64,000 nucleotides of DNA. Source: an uncultured Bacillus sp. (GTDB lineage: Bacteria; Bacillota; Bacilli; Bacillales_B; DSM-18226). Each line of letters opens with the position of its first letter. The first letter of the stretch is position 1. The notes beneath the pieces were generated by a model that searched no databases, was not told where the DNA came from, and was given only the letters and a program-made list of their open reading frames with translations. Position numbers and translations under genes: made by a program. Location: positions 18,888-82,887 of the forward strand of contig NZ_CAMLDX010000004.1 in assembly GCF_946478885.1 (NCBI RefSeq), in the 5' to 3' direction. This document shows, in pieces, positions 1 to 7,716 of the stretch.

Positions 1-658
1 TTTTCATATCAGTAAAGCTATTGGTCATAGCACCACTGCCAAATGAAGGGGCTAAACTAGCCACCGTTGGAGCGTGTCATATCTCTGCCTGGTGCGTAAA
101 ATTATGGATACCTAAAGCCCGGTTGAATTTCGTGTACAGATACGCCTCTTCATTATCAATCTCAGCGCTTCCCAGGCTAAATATGCCCTCGGTACGATTT
201 ACTGTAATACTTCGCCCGTTGCTAGTAACTGTTTTCGTAAATGACTTGTCACGGACATCTTTCACTTTCTTCGCAATTTTATCAATCGCATCTTCCCAGG
301 AAATTGGTTCCCATTTATCACTTCCTGGTTTACGAACTACTGGATGAGTTAAACGCATATCCGAATTGTGCATTTCCCTAAGTGAACGCCCTTTTGGACA
401 AAGAGCTCCCTCATTAATTGGATGATCTTTTAAACCTTCAGTGGAGACCAATTCATCTCCTGCAACCTTCACTTCAATTCCGCACCCCACGGAACAAAAG
501 TGACAAACCCCAAAAGAAGTTGTTGCGCCAGCCGTCATTAATGGAAATGCTTTGTTATTATCTTCCGTCTTGGCAAATGCATGTTTTTCCGCCAAGTACG
601 AAGCCGCAACCGAGGCGGCAGTATACTTCATAAACTTACGTCTAGACATCTTAGGCAT
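1..658 (-). CDS. fdnG: Formate dehydrogenase major subunit, Tat-exported, selenocysteine-containing (5' part; runs off the window)
   Basis: Catalytic molybdopterin subunit of a respiratory (FdnG/FdoG-type) formate dehydrogenase, which oxidises formate on the outer face of the membrane. Residues 5-10 form a twin-arginine motif (SRRKFM) followed by a hydrophobic stretch. A [4Fe-4S] motif follows at C52, C55, C59 and C87 (CHFCSVGC ... ALCPKG). After residue 193 (NFTHQAEI) an in-frame TGA at 77-79 is followed in the same frame by HAPTVASLAPSFGSGAMTN, which continues the FdnG family sequence exactly where E. coli FdnG has selenocysteine. I therefore read codon 194 as Sec and extend the gene to the window edge. 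A SECIS hairpin lies just downstream. The start at 658 follows GGGGAGG with an 11-nt gap; the ATG three codons later is also possible. The beta and gamma subunits are expected beyond the left edge. Seen: signal, Cys motif, TGA context. Inferred: decoding as Sec. Confidence 0.9.
48..65 (-). promoter_or_regulatory. Bacterial SECIS hairpin for selenocysteine insertion
   Basis: Read on the minus strand, this RNA folds as GG, bulged U, GGCU, loop AGUUU, AGCC, CC: a 4-bp upper stem, a single bulged U and a 2-bp lower stem. The start lies exactly 11 nt after the UGA. The E. coli fdhF SECIS has the same layout (GG, bulged U, 4 bp, GU-containing loop, 11 nt from UGA), and SelB recognises the bulged U and the loop G-U. 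All parts are visible here. Binding by SelB is inferred. Confidence 0.85.
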
Positions 659-1433
659 ACTATTCTTTTCCTCCCCACTACTGAAATGCTTATATATCTC
701 TTTTGATAAGCGTTAAGATACATTCAAACACTCAACTTATTAGCTAAACACATAAGGAGAACTCTCGTTTAAAAGGTCAGCAAGTGAAAGCGCTTACACA
801 TTCCTGCACACCCTTGATAAAACAAAGGATTATTTGCATCTTTTACAATTGTTCTCTATAAAAATGAATTTTTTTAACTTTAATAAGTCTCGTATACTAT
901 TTAATGTTACTAGTGTACTACCGGTTCCTACACCTAATCTTTCCATCCAATTTCCACATTTGAGCCCCCTTTTTTTTCATTAACAAATAGATAGCATTTT
1001 CAAGATTTAAAAAATAATATCTATTTTATCTGGAGCTAATGTTTGTTCTTTGAATATGAAACATTTCTACTCCATTCTCTATGTATAATATAAATATGTT
1101 CACAAATATTTCAAATGACTTTTGTCACAGCCACAATAATTTATTTTCACAAAAAGCACAGGCACATTAAAGGTAAAGAAGAAAATTTTATTGCCCCTCC
1201 GGACTAAATGAGACACCTCCTCCTTTGAATACGGATAAAAAAAAGGTACTTTTTTTAGTAAAAATGATGTGTAAGACGGATATTTATCAGAATTTGCAGG
1301 GCGTCGGATTTAACTCTATTGTCCTCAAAGCCCCAATTTCCTTCATAATATAAGCTGTATCATTTGAAAATATCAGACAAAATCGCTATGCTAAAGAATG
1401 TACCTTACTATTATCGTAAAGGAGAAATGCCAA
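659..1433. other. Intergenic region without a recognisable gene
   Basis: About 775 bases of AT-rich DNA between the divergent formate dehydrogenase and aldo/keto reductase genes. Apart from the cre-like site at 785-798 I see only short TG-rich/TCACA half-sites that are too weak to call as Fnr operators. There is no credible ORF or RNA. The length suggests regulatory DNA or an eroded gene. Confidence 0.5.
785..798. promoter_or_regulatory. cre site (CcpA operator), candidate
   Basis: TGAAAGCGCTTACA matches the Bacillus cre consensus TGWAANCGNTNWCA at every position. It lies about 130 nt upstream of the formate dehydrogenase start codon on the opposite strand. This suggests carbon catabolite control of that operon. 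No clear promoter was assigned, so whether CcpA would activate or repress is unknown. Confidence 0.6.
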
Positions 1434-2264
1434 ATGAATTATGTTACATTGAACAACGGACTTCAAATGCCGCAGTTGGGTTTTGGTGTATGGAAGGTTG
1501 ATAATAACCAGGCAGCTATTTCTGTTACAAAAGCATTAGAAACAGGATACCGCTTGATTGATACGGCTATGATATATAAAAATGAACAAGGGGTTGGAAA
1601 AGCTGTACAAGAATCATCCATTCCGCGTGAGGATCTATTCATAACGACAAAGGTTTGGAATAGTGATCAAGGTTACGATAATACGTTACGTGCCTACAAT
1701 CAAAGCCTTGAAAGACTAGGACTTGACTATGTAGATTTATATTTAATCCACTGGCCTACCCCGCAATTTGACCGGTATGTTGATACATATAAAGCATTGG
1801 AAAATCTTTATCACGAAGGACGTGTTAAGGCGATCGGTGTATGTAATTTCGATATCGAACATCTGGAACGTATTCTTTCAGAGTGTGAAATAAAGCCTGT
1901 TTTGAATCAAGTAGAATGCCACCCGCATTTTGCCCAAAATGAATTAAAGGAATTTTGCGCAAAGCAGAATATTTTTGTAGAAGCATGGGGTCCGCTTGAG
2001 CAAGGCGGGGATATTCTAAAGGATGAGACTGTAATCCGGATTGCTGGACTACATGGAAAATCCGCTGCACAAGTTGTTTTACGCTGGCATCTTCAAAACA
2101 ATACGATTGTCATTCCAAAATCTATCACACCTTCACGTATTGAAGAGAATTTTCAAGTGTTTGATTTTGAACTGACTCCGTCAGAAATGGATGAAATCAA
2201 TCGATTAGATCTCAACCGCCGCAAAGGAAGAGTCCCAAGCAAAATGAATTTATTACAAATATAA
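1434..2264 (+). CDS. Aldo/keto reductase (YvgN/YtbE-type)
   Basis: Single-domain NADPH-dependent (alpha/beta)8-barrel oxidoreductase of 276 residues, the usual length for the AKR5-like Bacillus enzymes that reduce small aldehydes such as glyoxal or methylglyoxal. The full catalytic tetrad is present: D43 and Y48 (DTAMIY), K73 (TTKVW) and H106 (LIHWPTP). The C-terminal IPKSITPSRI segment is the expected cofactor phosphate-binding loop. I chose the ATG at 1434 because AAAGGAG lies 9 nt upstream. An in-frame ATG at 1398 lacks a ribosome site and would add 12 non-conserved residues. The gene stands alone, with a terminator directly after it. The physiological substrate cannot be read from the sequence. 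Confidence 0.9.
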   Translation: MNYVTLNNGLQMPQLGFGVWKVDNNQAAISVTKALETGYRLIDTAMIYKNEQGVGKAVQESSIPREDLFITTKVWNSDQGYDNTLRAYNQSLERLGLDYVDLYLIHWPTPQFDRYVDTYKALENLYHEGRVKAIGVCNFDIEHLERILSECEIKPVLNQVECHPHFAQNELKEFCAKQNIFVEAWGPLEQGGDILKDETVIRIAGLHGKSAAQVVLRWHLQNNTIVIPKSITPSRIEENFQVFDFELTPSEMDEINRLDLNRRKGRVPSKMNLLQI

Positions 2265-2310
2265 TTAGTGCTTGCATCGTACAATTCGCTATTAAAAATA
2301 ATGTCTGCAA

Positions 2311-2367
2311 AAAACCCCTTTGACCTTTAGAATGTATTACCTTTTATAAAGGACAAGGGGCTTTTTT
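2311..2367 (+). terminator. Rho-independent terminator after the aldo/keto reductase
   Basis: Long imperfect hairpin (CCCCTT...AAGGGG outside, CCTTTA...TAAAGG inside) followed by CTTTTTT, 47 bases past the stop codon. Confidence 0.75.
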
Positions 2368-2588
2368 GTCTGAATCTATTCGGTGGAACCTTGTATGTAT
2401 ATAATGAAGGATCTAATCGAAAAATACCAGCATTTAGGTCTCTTGGTACGATAAATACCTAGGCAATATAGAGACTGGCATCAAATCGTACAGCTCTTCC
2501 TGTTTTTATATTTTACACTATTAAAATGTTACTCTGTTACAAAAATGTCATACTGCTTTCTTTGGAGATATTATTGGAATATCAATAT

Positions 2589-2605
2589 GATAATGATATA
2601 CTTTA
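2589..2605. promoter_or_regulatory. Fur-like box upstream of feoA
   Basis: GATAATGATATACTTTA matches 13 of 17 positions of the core Fur operator GATAATGATTATCATTA. It lies about 40 nt before feoA, where an iron repressor would be expected for an Fe(II) uptake operon. Seen: the match. Inferred: Fur binding. Confidence 0.5.
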
Positions 2606-2641
2606 TCAATAGTAAGAGTTACATCTCATCAATTGATAAAG
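2601..2641 (+). repeat. Perfect 10-bp inverted repeat in the feoA leader
   Basis: CTTTATCAAT at 2601-2610 is repeated inverted as ATTGATAAAG at 2632-2641, separated by 21 bases. The left arm overlaps the Fur-like box and the right arm touches the feoA start region. It could be a second operator dyad or an mRNA hairpin that hides the weak ribosome-binding site. Confidence 0.6.
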
Positions 2642-2645
2642 CAGG

Positions 2646-2867
2646 GTGAAAAGGTTGGATTTAACAGATGCTAAGGTCGGACAGACTGTCACAGTGAAAG
2701 CTATTGAAGGAAAAGAAAAAGTTAAAAAATTCCTTATTTCACTCGGATGTTTTGAAGGTGAGCAAATTACCCTGATTTCTATACTGGCTGGAAATTATAT
2801 CATCAATATCAAAGACAGCCGCTACGCTTTAGAGAAAAAGATTGCCAAGACCATTTTAATTGAATAG
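2646..2867 (+). CDS. feoA: FeoA, ferrous iron transport accessory protein
   Basis: Small SH3-like cytoplasmic protein (73 residues, normal for FeoA) that works with the FeoB GTPase permease in Fe(II) uptake. The family pattern LTDAKVGQTVTVKAI and the C-terminal beta-strand GNYIINIKDSRYALEKKIAKTI are visible. The start is uncertain. GTG at 2646 lacks a good ribosome site. TTG at 2655 (codon 4) has AGGGTGA just ahead and would give a 70-residue product. feoB follows after 141 nt. A Fur-like box and an inverted repeat precede the gene, which fits iron control. Confidence 0.88.
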   Translation: MKRLDLTDAKVGQTVTVKAIEGKEKVKKFLISLGCFEGEQITLISILAGNYIINIKDSRYALEKKIAKTILIE

Positions 2868-2963
2868 GGAACAGAGACTTCTGTTTCATTTTGCTGCAGC
2901 ACAAAATGCTAATCCGATTTAATGATTCGCTATGGGCAATGCAGTCTTTTTTTACCCATAAAT

Positions 2964-2980
2964 GAGAATGAATCTTATTA
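2964..2980. promoter_or_regulatory. Fur-like box upstream of feoB
   Basis: GAGAATGAATCTTATTA matches 13 of 17 positions of the Fur operator core and lies about 30 nt before feoB. The 141-nt feoA-feoB gap therefore may hold a second, iron-controlled promoter. The match is imperfect. Confidence 0.4.
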
Positions 2981-3008
2981 ATAAGCAATACGAGAGAGGA
3001 GCTTCCCT

Positions 3009-4964
3009 ATGAGAATAGCCTTAGCAGGTAATCCAAATTCAGGGAAAACGACCCTGTTTAATATACTTACAGGCAAAACAGAGTCTGTTGGAAACTGGTC
3101 TGGTGTTACAGTAGCTGCTAAACATGCAGATTTAAAGAAAAAATATGCCCCTAAAAATATGAACGTTCAGATTGTGGATCTTCCTGGCACATACTCGATT
3201 TCACCATTTACCAGTGAAGAGGCCATCACCAGAGACTATATTTTAGACGAGTCACCGGATGTCATTATTAACATTGTGGACGGAGCAAATATCAGCAGAA
3301 GTTTATTTTTTTCTACCCAGTTGACAGAGCTTGGGATTCCCGTTGTTATTGCACTAAACAAAAGTGATATCCTTTCTAAACGTGGCGATTTTTTTGATGA
3401 AAATGTTTTCAGCAAAGAACTCCATTGTCCCGTGATTCCTATATCCGCCATACTTGAGGATGGAATCACAAATTTAATCAATGAATGTATCAAAGTATAT
3501 GAATCTAAGAAACCGCAAATCGCTGTTGAAATAGTTCACGAGGAAGGTACTCAAAACGATCATGCCAGACAACAGCTGGTAAAAACAATTGCGGCGAAAT
3601 GCCAGCAGCAAAAGCAGACAGTAAATAAAATTACACTTTCAGATAAGATCGATAGAATTGTTGCTCATAAATGGTTAGGCCTTCCGATCTTCTTTCTAAT
3701 CATGTGGGCTATATTCTCCTTCTCCATTGAAGGGCTGGGCGGATTTTTATCCGGATATTTGAATGATGTCGTTTTTGGAGAGATTGTTCCAAATGCCGCA
3801 AACTCCTTTTTTGAAAACCTAGGAGTTCATCCATTGTTACAATCAATCATCGTGGATGGTGCAATTGGCGGTGTGGGAGCGGTAATTGGCTTCCTTCCAT
3901 TAATTATGGTACTGTTTTTCTGCTTGTCTATACTTGAAGATTCCGGTTATATGGCAAGGGTAGCCATTCTTATGGATCGATACTTCAAAAAAATTGGTCT
4001 ATCCGGAAAATCTATCATCCCGATGATCGTAGGTTCCGGTTGTGCCATTCCAGGGGTCATGTCAACAAGAACGATTGAGGATATTAATGAAAAAAGAATG
4101 ACGACCATTTTGACACCATTTGTACCATGCGGAGCAAAGCTCCCCATCATTGCTTTATTTACAGGGGTATTTTTCCCGAATAATACATGGGTAGGACCAA
4201 GCATTTATATTATTGCTATTTTAATGATTTTAATCGGCGGATTGCTTTTGAAAAAGATTTTTGTATGGGAAAATACATCCCAATTTATTATGGAATTGCC
4301 AGAATATAAAGTTCCAAGCTTGAAATACGCTTTCGTGCAAATGTTTGATAAAGCCAAAGCGTTTATTTATAAAGCAGCAACCATTATCCTTGTGTGCAAC
4401 ACCGTCGTTTGGTTCGCTCAAGCATACAGCTGGGGATTGCATCCTGTTGAAGAACAAAGCCAAAGCATTCTTGCTTCACTTGGTCTCTTTATTTCCCCGC
4501 TGTTGATTCCGCTCGGATTGGCGGGATGGCAGCTTGCAGCTGCAGCAATTACTGGATTTATTGCAAAAGAAAACGTAGTCGCGACACTAGCCGTGCTATT
4601 ATCGGCAGCTTCTGCCGATGCTTTACATGCACCGGGGGGAGTTCTGACAGATTTCTTCACACCAGTTACCGGCTTGGCATTTCTGCTATTCAATTTATTT
4701 ACACCGCCATGCTTTGCGGCAATCGGAGCGATGAATTCCGAAATTGGCTCAAAAAAATGGCTGTTTAGAGCCCTGGCATTTCAGTTTGGCGTTGGCTATT
4801 CATTAGCAATGATCGTTTCACAGGTTGGATCATTAATCGTCTACGGCACTCCTGCCGCCGGTTTTGTTTCAGCAATTATCGTTTTAGTTCTGCTCGTTAT
4901 TGCTGTAATACTCATTATAAGAAGAGCCGATTTCAAACGGGCTCAATTAGGAGTTGAATTATAA
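3009..4964 (+). CDS. feoB: FeoB, ferrous iron transport GTPase permease
   Basis: Polytopic inner-membrane Fe(II) permease with an N-terminal G domain; 651 residues, typical for Firmicutes. G1 is GNPNSGKTT (7-15), G2 lies near T34 (SGVTV), G3 is DLPG (57-60) and G4 is NKSD (117-120). After a linker to about residue 215 come two Gate modules with many membrane segments, including the conserved FLPLIMVLFFCLSILEDSGYM region in the first half and GSGCAIPGVMSTRTI with its Cys-x-x-Pro. The ATG follows GAGAGGAG with good spacing. Its stop overlaps the start of the next small gene (TAATG), so the two are probably translationally coupled. Confidence 0.95.
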   Translation: MRIALAGNPNSGKTTLFNILTGKTESVGNWSGVTVAAKHADLKKKYAPKNMNVQIVDLPGTYSISPFTSEEAITRDYILDESPDVIINIVDGANISRSLFFSTQLTELGIPVVIALNKSDILSKRGDFFDENVFSKELHCPVIPISAILEDGITNLINECIKVYESKKPQIAVEIVHEEGTQNDHARQQLVKTIAAKCQQQKQTVNKITLSDKIDRIVAHKWLGLPIFFLIMWAIFSFSIEGLGGFLSGYLNDVVFGEIVPNAANSFFENLGVHPLLQSIIVDGAIGGVGAVIGFLPLIMVLFFCLSILEDSGYMARVAILMDRYFKKIGLSGKSIIPMIVGSGCAIPGVMSTRTIEDINEKRMTTILTPFVPCGAKLPIIALFTGVFFPNNTWVGPSIYIIAILMILIGGLLLKKIFVWENTSQFIMELPEYKVPSLKYAFVQMFDKAKAFIYKAATIILVCNTVVWFAQAYSWGLHPVEEQSQSILASLGLFISPLLIPLGLAGWQLAAAAITGFIAKENVVATLAVLLSAASADALHAPGGVLTDFFTPVTGLAFLLFNLFTPPCFAAIGAMNSEIGSKKWLFRALAFQFGVGYSLAMIVSQVGSLIVYGTPAAGFVSAIIVLVLLVIAVILIIRRADFKRAQLGVEL

Positions 4965-5110
4965 TGCTATCAACTATTGTTGTAGGGTTAATCTTTGTCG
5001 GTATTCTGTTTTTTGCCGGTAAAAAGACCTTTTCTAATATGAAAAATAATCAATGCAACTGCGGCACAAGCTGCTCTAGTAAAAGCAAATGCCACGCTGC
5101 AAAACGATGA
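4964..5110 (+). CDS. FeoB-associated Cys-rich membrane peptide
   Basis: A 48-residue peptide starting inside the feoB stop codon. It has one N-terminal membrane segment (roughly residues 3-19, MLSTIVVGLIFVGILFFAG), then a short basic tail with four cysteines in CNCGTSC and KCH contexts. This is the form of the FeoB-associated Cys-rich family (PF12669), which often follows feoB in Firmicutes in the place where enterobacteria have feoC. The biochemical role is not established; metal binding by the Cys cluster is an inference. A strong terminator follows 17 bases later, closing the feo operon. Confidence 0.8.
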   Translation: MLSTIVVGLIFVGILFFAGKKTFSNMKNNQCNCGTSCSSKSKCHAAKR

Positions 5111-5127
5111 AAATCCAAATAGACTAG

Positions 5128-5163
5128 CAAAAAACCTGCAGCGGTGTTGCTGCAGGTTTTTTG
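5128..5163 (+). terminator. Terminator of the feo operon
   Basis: Perfect hairpin ACCTGCAGC-GGTGTT-GCTGCAGGT followed by TTTTTT, directly after the Cys-rich peptide gene. Confidence 0.9.
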
Positions 5164-5228
5164 CCATAAACACTATAATACAGTTATGTAGGCATTCAAA
5201 CCGACTCTTTCATTACATTTCTTTTCTT

Positions 5229-5738
5229 TCATCGTTTTTTCCAATAATCATCGATCATTTCTTTAATTATTTCATTTAGTTGTTCTCTTTCCAGCAATTC
5301 AAGCCATTCACATTGATCAATTGGCAATTTAACTTTTAATTTGATATTTTTATCCGGCATCTCAACTTTCCTAATTTCCTCAAGCGTGATACCTTCTTCA
5401 ATATTGGGAAAGTTTAAATCATATTCCGTAATCATATCAAAATCCTGATACAGCCTTAAATCCCCTTCATCTAATTCACAGTATAAATTCAGTTGCGGCA
5501 GACCTCCCGCAAAGGTTTTCAAGTACATGATTGAACTTATGACTCTGTCATCCTCTAACTCTATTTCAATAATCAGGTTTTCTTCATGGAGATATTTATT
5601 TAGAACCACTTCACTTACAATCATCTCCAGTTCCAGCGTATGCCCCTTACTCGATTCAAAAATGTAGAGAGCACTGTTAAAAACATGAATTTGCTCACCA
5701 TCTATCCTAACCGTTCTGATTTTGGTCATCCCAAACAT
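5229..5738 (-). CDS. Hypothetical protein
   Basis: Acidic, soluble protein of up to 169 residues with no signal peptide or membrane segment. I do not recognise the family. It looks like a beta-rich N-terminal part (TVRIDGEQIHVFNSALYIFE) followed by alternating strands and a charged C-terminal helix (LELLEREQLNEIIKEMIDDYW). The ATG at 5729 (residue 4) is the better start, because GGGGTGG lies 9 nt upstream, whereas the ATG at 5738 touches that motif. The gene stands alone between the feo operon (convergent) and the DUF3147 pair (divergent). Clean frame and ribosome site support a real gene; the function is unknown. Confidence 0.65.
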   Translation of the reverse strand: MFGMTKIRTVRIDGEQIHVFNSALYIFESSKGHTLELEMIVSEVVLNKYLHEENLIIEIELEDDRVISSIMYLKTFAGGLPQLNLYCELDEGDLRLYQDFDMITEYDLNFPNIEEGITLEEIRKVEMPDKNIKLKVKLPIDQCEWLELLEREQLNEIIKEMIDDYWKKR

Positions 5739-5952
5739 CCACCCCTGAAAATAAATCTCTTAACCGGCGATGATACACCCGCCCTTATTCACGATATTCT
5801 ACCCTTTTCTTAATCTTTATTATATTATATCTAAATTCAGGATGGGATGCTCTTCCTTCGATTAAAACAAATCGAAAGCGTATTCAATCGCATGATTTAA
5901 CCATCTTGCTCAAGTATGAACAAATTGTAATGATATGTTCACAAAAAAGAAA

Positions 5953-5980
5953 TTGAAACCTTATAAAAAAGTGATAAATT
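5953..5980 (+). promoter_or_regulatory. Possible sigma-A promoter for the DUF3147 pair
   Basis: TTGAAA and TAAATT are separated by 16 bases, about 50 nt before the first DUF3147 start. The -10 match is only 4 of 6. Confidence 0.35.
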
Positions 5981-6031
5981 GTACTAGTATGCAAGAATTT
6001 GTTTAGCGTAATCAGAAAGGTGGAGCATCAA

Positions 6032-6391
6032 ATGGGATCTCTTTCCATTAGTGCATTATTAATTAGATTCCTACTAGGCGGTGCCGCAGTAGTTTTATCA
6101 ACGATTGTATCACGAAAATTAGGAGAAAAAGCCGGCGGCATATTTGCGGCATTTCCAGCAGTATTCATAGCAGCTCTCTTAACAACAGGTTTAGATTTCA
6201 ATGGAAATGAACTTATTTCACATTCTATAGCTTTGTCTCAAGGTGCTATTATTGGGATGGCTATTAATATACTGATCGCTGTTATCGCAGGCTACTTGCT
6301 GCAGCGACTTGGATGGAAAAATGGATTAATTCAGACTGTCGGCTGCTGGTTTCTCCTTTCCATTGCAGTTGTCTATATTACATCATTTTAA
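6032..6391 (+). CDS. DUF3147-family small membrane protein (first of a pair)
   Basis: 119-residue integral membrane protein with about four hydrophobic segments (near residues 5-23, 35-55, 65-90 and 95-117). The motif GGIFAAFPAVFIAALL near residue 37 is characteristic of this DUF. The ATG at 6032 follows AAAGGTGGAG with good spacing; an upstream in-frame codon at 5999 has no ribosome site. It is followed after 19 bases by a homologous gene, so the two probably arose by tandem duplication and may form a heteromeric membrane protein. Function unknown. Confidence 0.75.
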   Translation: MGSLSISALLIRFLLGGAAVVLSTIVSRKLGEKAGGIFAAFPAVFIAALLTTGLDFNGNELISHSIALSQGAIIGMAINILIAVIAGYLLQRLGWKNGLIQTVGCWFLLSIAVVYITSF

Positions 6392-6410
6392 GGTGAAGAA
6401 GGGATTTATT

Positions 6411-6803
6411 ATGTATAAGGATTTACTCATTCGCTTTGTTCTGGGAGGGGCAGCTGTTGCCATTAGTTATATGATTACAGTCATATCTCCCTGGAAAATT
6501 CTCGGCGGAATCTTTGCCGCCTTTCCCGCTGTTATGATTACTGCGGTATTAATGAGAGGAATCACCTTCGGTTCAAAAAGCGCAGCAAAAATCGCCAATG
6601 GATCTATTTTCGGTATGATAGGCGGAGTGTTCTGTGCTGTAACCGTTTGGTTCGTTTTAAAGGAGACCCATAATTTTGGGCTTAGCATTATCCTCGGACT
6701 CATTCTATGGCTTGGCAGTTCAATTATTGTGGCAGCCGTAAAGGAACACCTACTTAATCCTGCAGCCAGCCACGGAAAAGAAAAACATAAATCAGTTGCA
6801 TAA
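6411..6803 (+). CDS. DUF3147-family small membrane protein (second of a pair)
   Basis: 130-residue membrane protein homologous to the preceding one: LLIRFVLGGAAVAIS against LLIRFLLGGAAVVLS, and the same GGIFAAFPAVM motif. It has four hydrophobic segments and a basic, hydrophilic tail (SHGKEKHKSVA). The ATG at 6411 is preceded by GGTGAAGAAGGG; starting further upstream would overlap the first gene without a ribosome site. Cotranscribed with its neighbour and ended by a bidirectional terminator. No function is known; small paired membrane proteins often assemble as antiparallel dimers, but that is speculation here. Confidence 0.72.
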   Translation: MYKDLLIRFVLGGAAVAISYMITVISPWKILGGIFAAFPAVMITAVLMRGITFGSKSAAKIANGSIFGMIGGVFCAVTVWFVLKETHNFGLSIILGLILWLGSSIIVAAVKEHLLNPAASHGKEKHKSVA

Positions 6804-6831
6804 TAACCATCGATTAGCCTTTAGATGAAAT

Positions 6832-6894
6832 TCATGACAAAAAGGAGCTTCCTGCAAAAGTGGCATGACTTTTTAAGGAGCTCCTTTTCATGAT
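6832..6894. terminator. Bidirectional terminator between the DUF3147 pair and the cbi operon
   Basis: AAAAGGAGCT ... AGCTCCTTTT (10-bp perfect stem) with flanking TCATGA repeats. It serves the plus-strand DUF3147 genes and the minus-strand cobA end. Confidence 0.75.
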
Positions 6895-6896
6895 AT

Positions 6897-7673
6897 TTAA
6901 CCTTCGGCAATTTGGGCAGCAGCTCCCAGCTCAAACCATTTTAGTTTTTCCTGTAACTGGACCACCTCTCCAACCAGAATTAATGCCGGATTTTGAATTT
7001 TCTCCTTCTCAATCAATTCCTCCATGGATTCGAGATTTCCAGTAAAGATTCTTTGTCTTTCTGTTGTTCCCCATTCAATTACGGCGGCAGGGGTTTGCGG
7101 ACTTCTCCCGTTGGCGATTAGCTGCTGAGTAATATACTGGATGTTTGCAACACCCATATAAAAAGCAATCGTATCAATTCCTTGTGCCAGAGCCGCCCAA
7201 TTTAGACGTGTCGCTCCTTTATCATTACAGGTATGTCCTGTTACAATGGCAAAGCTTGACGCATAATCCCGGTGTGTTACAGGAATGCCGGCATATGCAG
7301 GTGCCGCTATGCCTGCGGTTATTCCCGGAACAATTTCATACGGAATTCCATGCTGCGACAATACTTCTGCCTCCTCTCCAGCGCGGCCGAACACACAAGG
7401 GTCCCCTCCCTTTAATCGGGTTACTATTTTTCCTTCCATGGCTTTTTCAATTAATAGGGCATGTATTTCTTCCTGAATAAGATGATGATTACCCGGAGAT
7501 TTTCCGCAAAAGATTAACTCCGCTGTATCTTTTGCATACTCCAAAAGCCTTGGATTCACGAGCCGGTCATAGGCAATGACATCCGCCTTTTGAATGCATT
7601 CAAGACCATAAACAGTGATTAATTTCGGGTCTCCTGGCCCAGCACCGACTAAATAGACTTTCCCTTGTTCCAT
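6897..7673 (-). CDS. cobA: Uroporphyrinogen-III C-methyltransferase (SUMT)
   Basis: Adds SAM methyl groups at C2 and C7 of uroporphyrinogen III to give precorrin-2, the branch point to cobalamin and siroheme. At 258 residues it is the stand-alone SUMT without the CysG oxidase/chelatase domain. Family marks are VGAGPGDPKLITVYGLE at the N-terminus, RLKGGDPCVFGRAGEE, and PGITAGIAAPAYAGIP. The start follows AAGGGAG with a 7-nt gap. Last gene of the minus-strand cbi operon, 43 bases after cbiA. Its product could also feed siroheme for the CysI sulfite reductase at 47.6 kb, provided dehydrogenase/ferrochelatase genes exist elsewhere. Confidence 0.93.
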   Translation of the reverse strand: MEQGKVYLVGAGPGDPKLITVYGLECIQKADVIAYDRLVNPRLLEYAKDTAELIFCGKSPGNHHLIQEEIHALLIEKAMEGKIVTRLKGGDPCVFGRAGEEAEVLSQHGIPYEIVPGITAGIAAPAYAGIPVTHRDYASSFAIVTGHTCNDKGATRLNWAALAQGIDTIAFYMGVANIQYITQQLIANGRSPQTPAAVIEWGTTERQRIFTGNLESMEELIEKEKIQNPALILVGEVVQLQEKLKWFELGAAAQIAEG

Positions 7674-7716
7674 AACAAATCTCCCTTATTATTCATTCGT
7701 TTTCCCTAACGGGCGG

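Noticed and set aside
1084..1150. TCACA-type half sites as an Fnr operator near the formate dehydrogenase
   Set aside because: No symmetrical TGTGA-N6-TCACA dyad is present.
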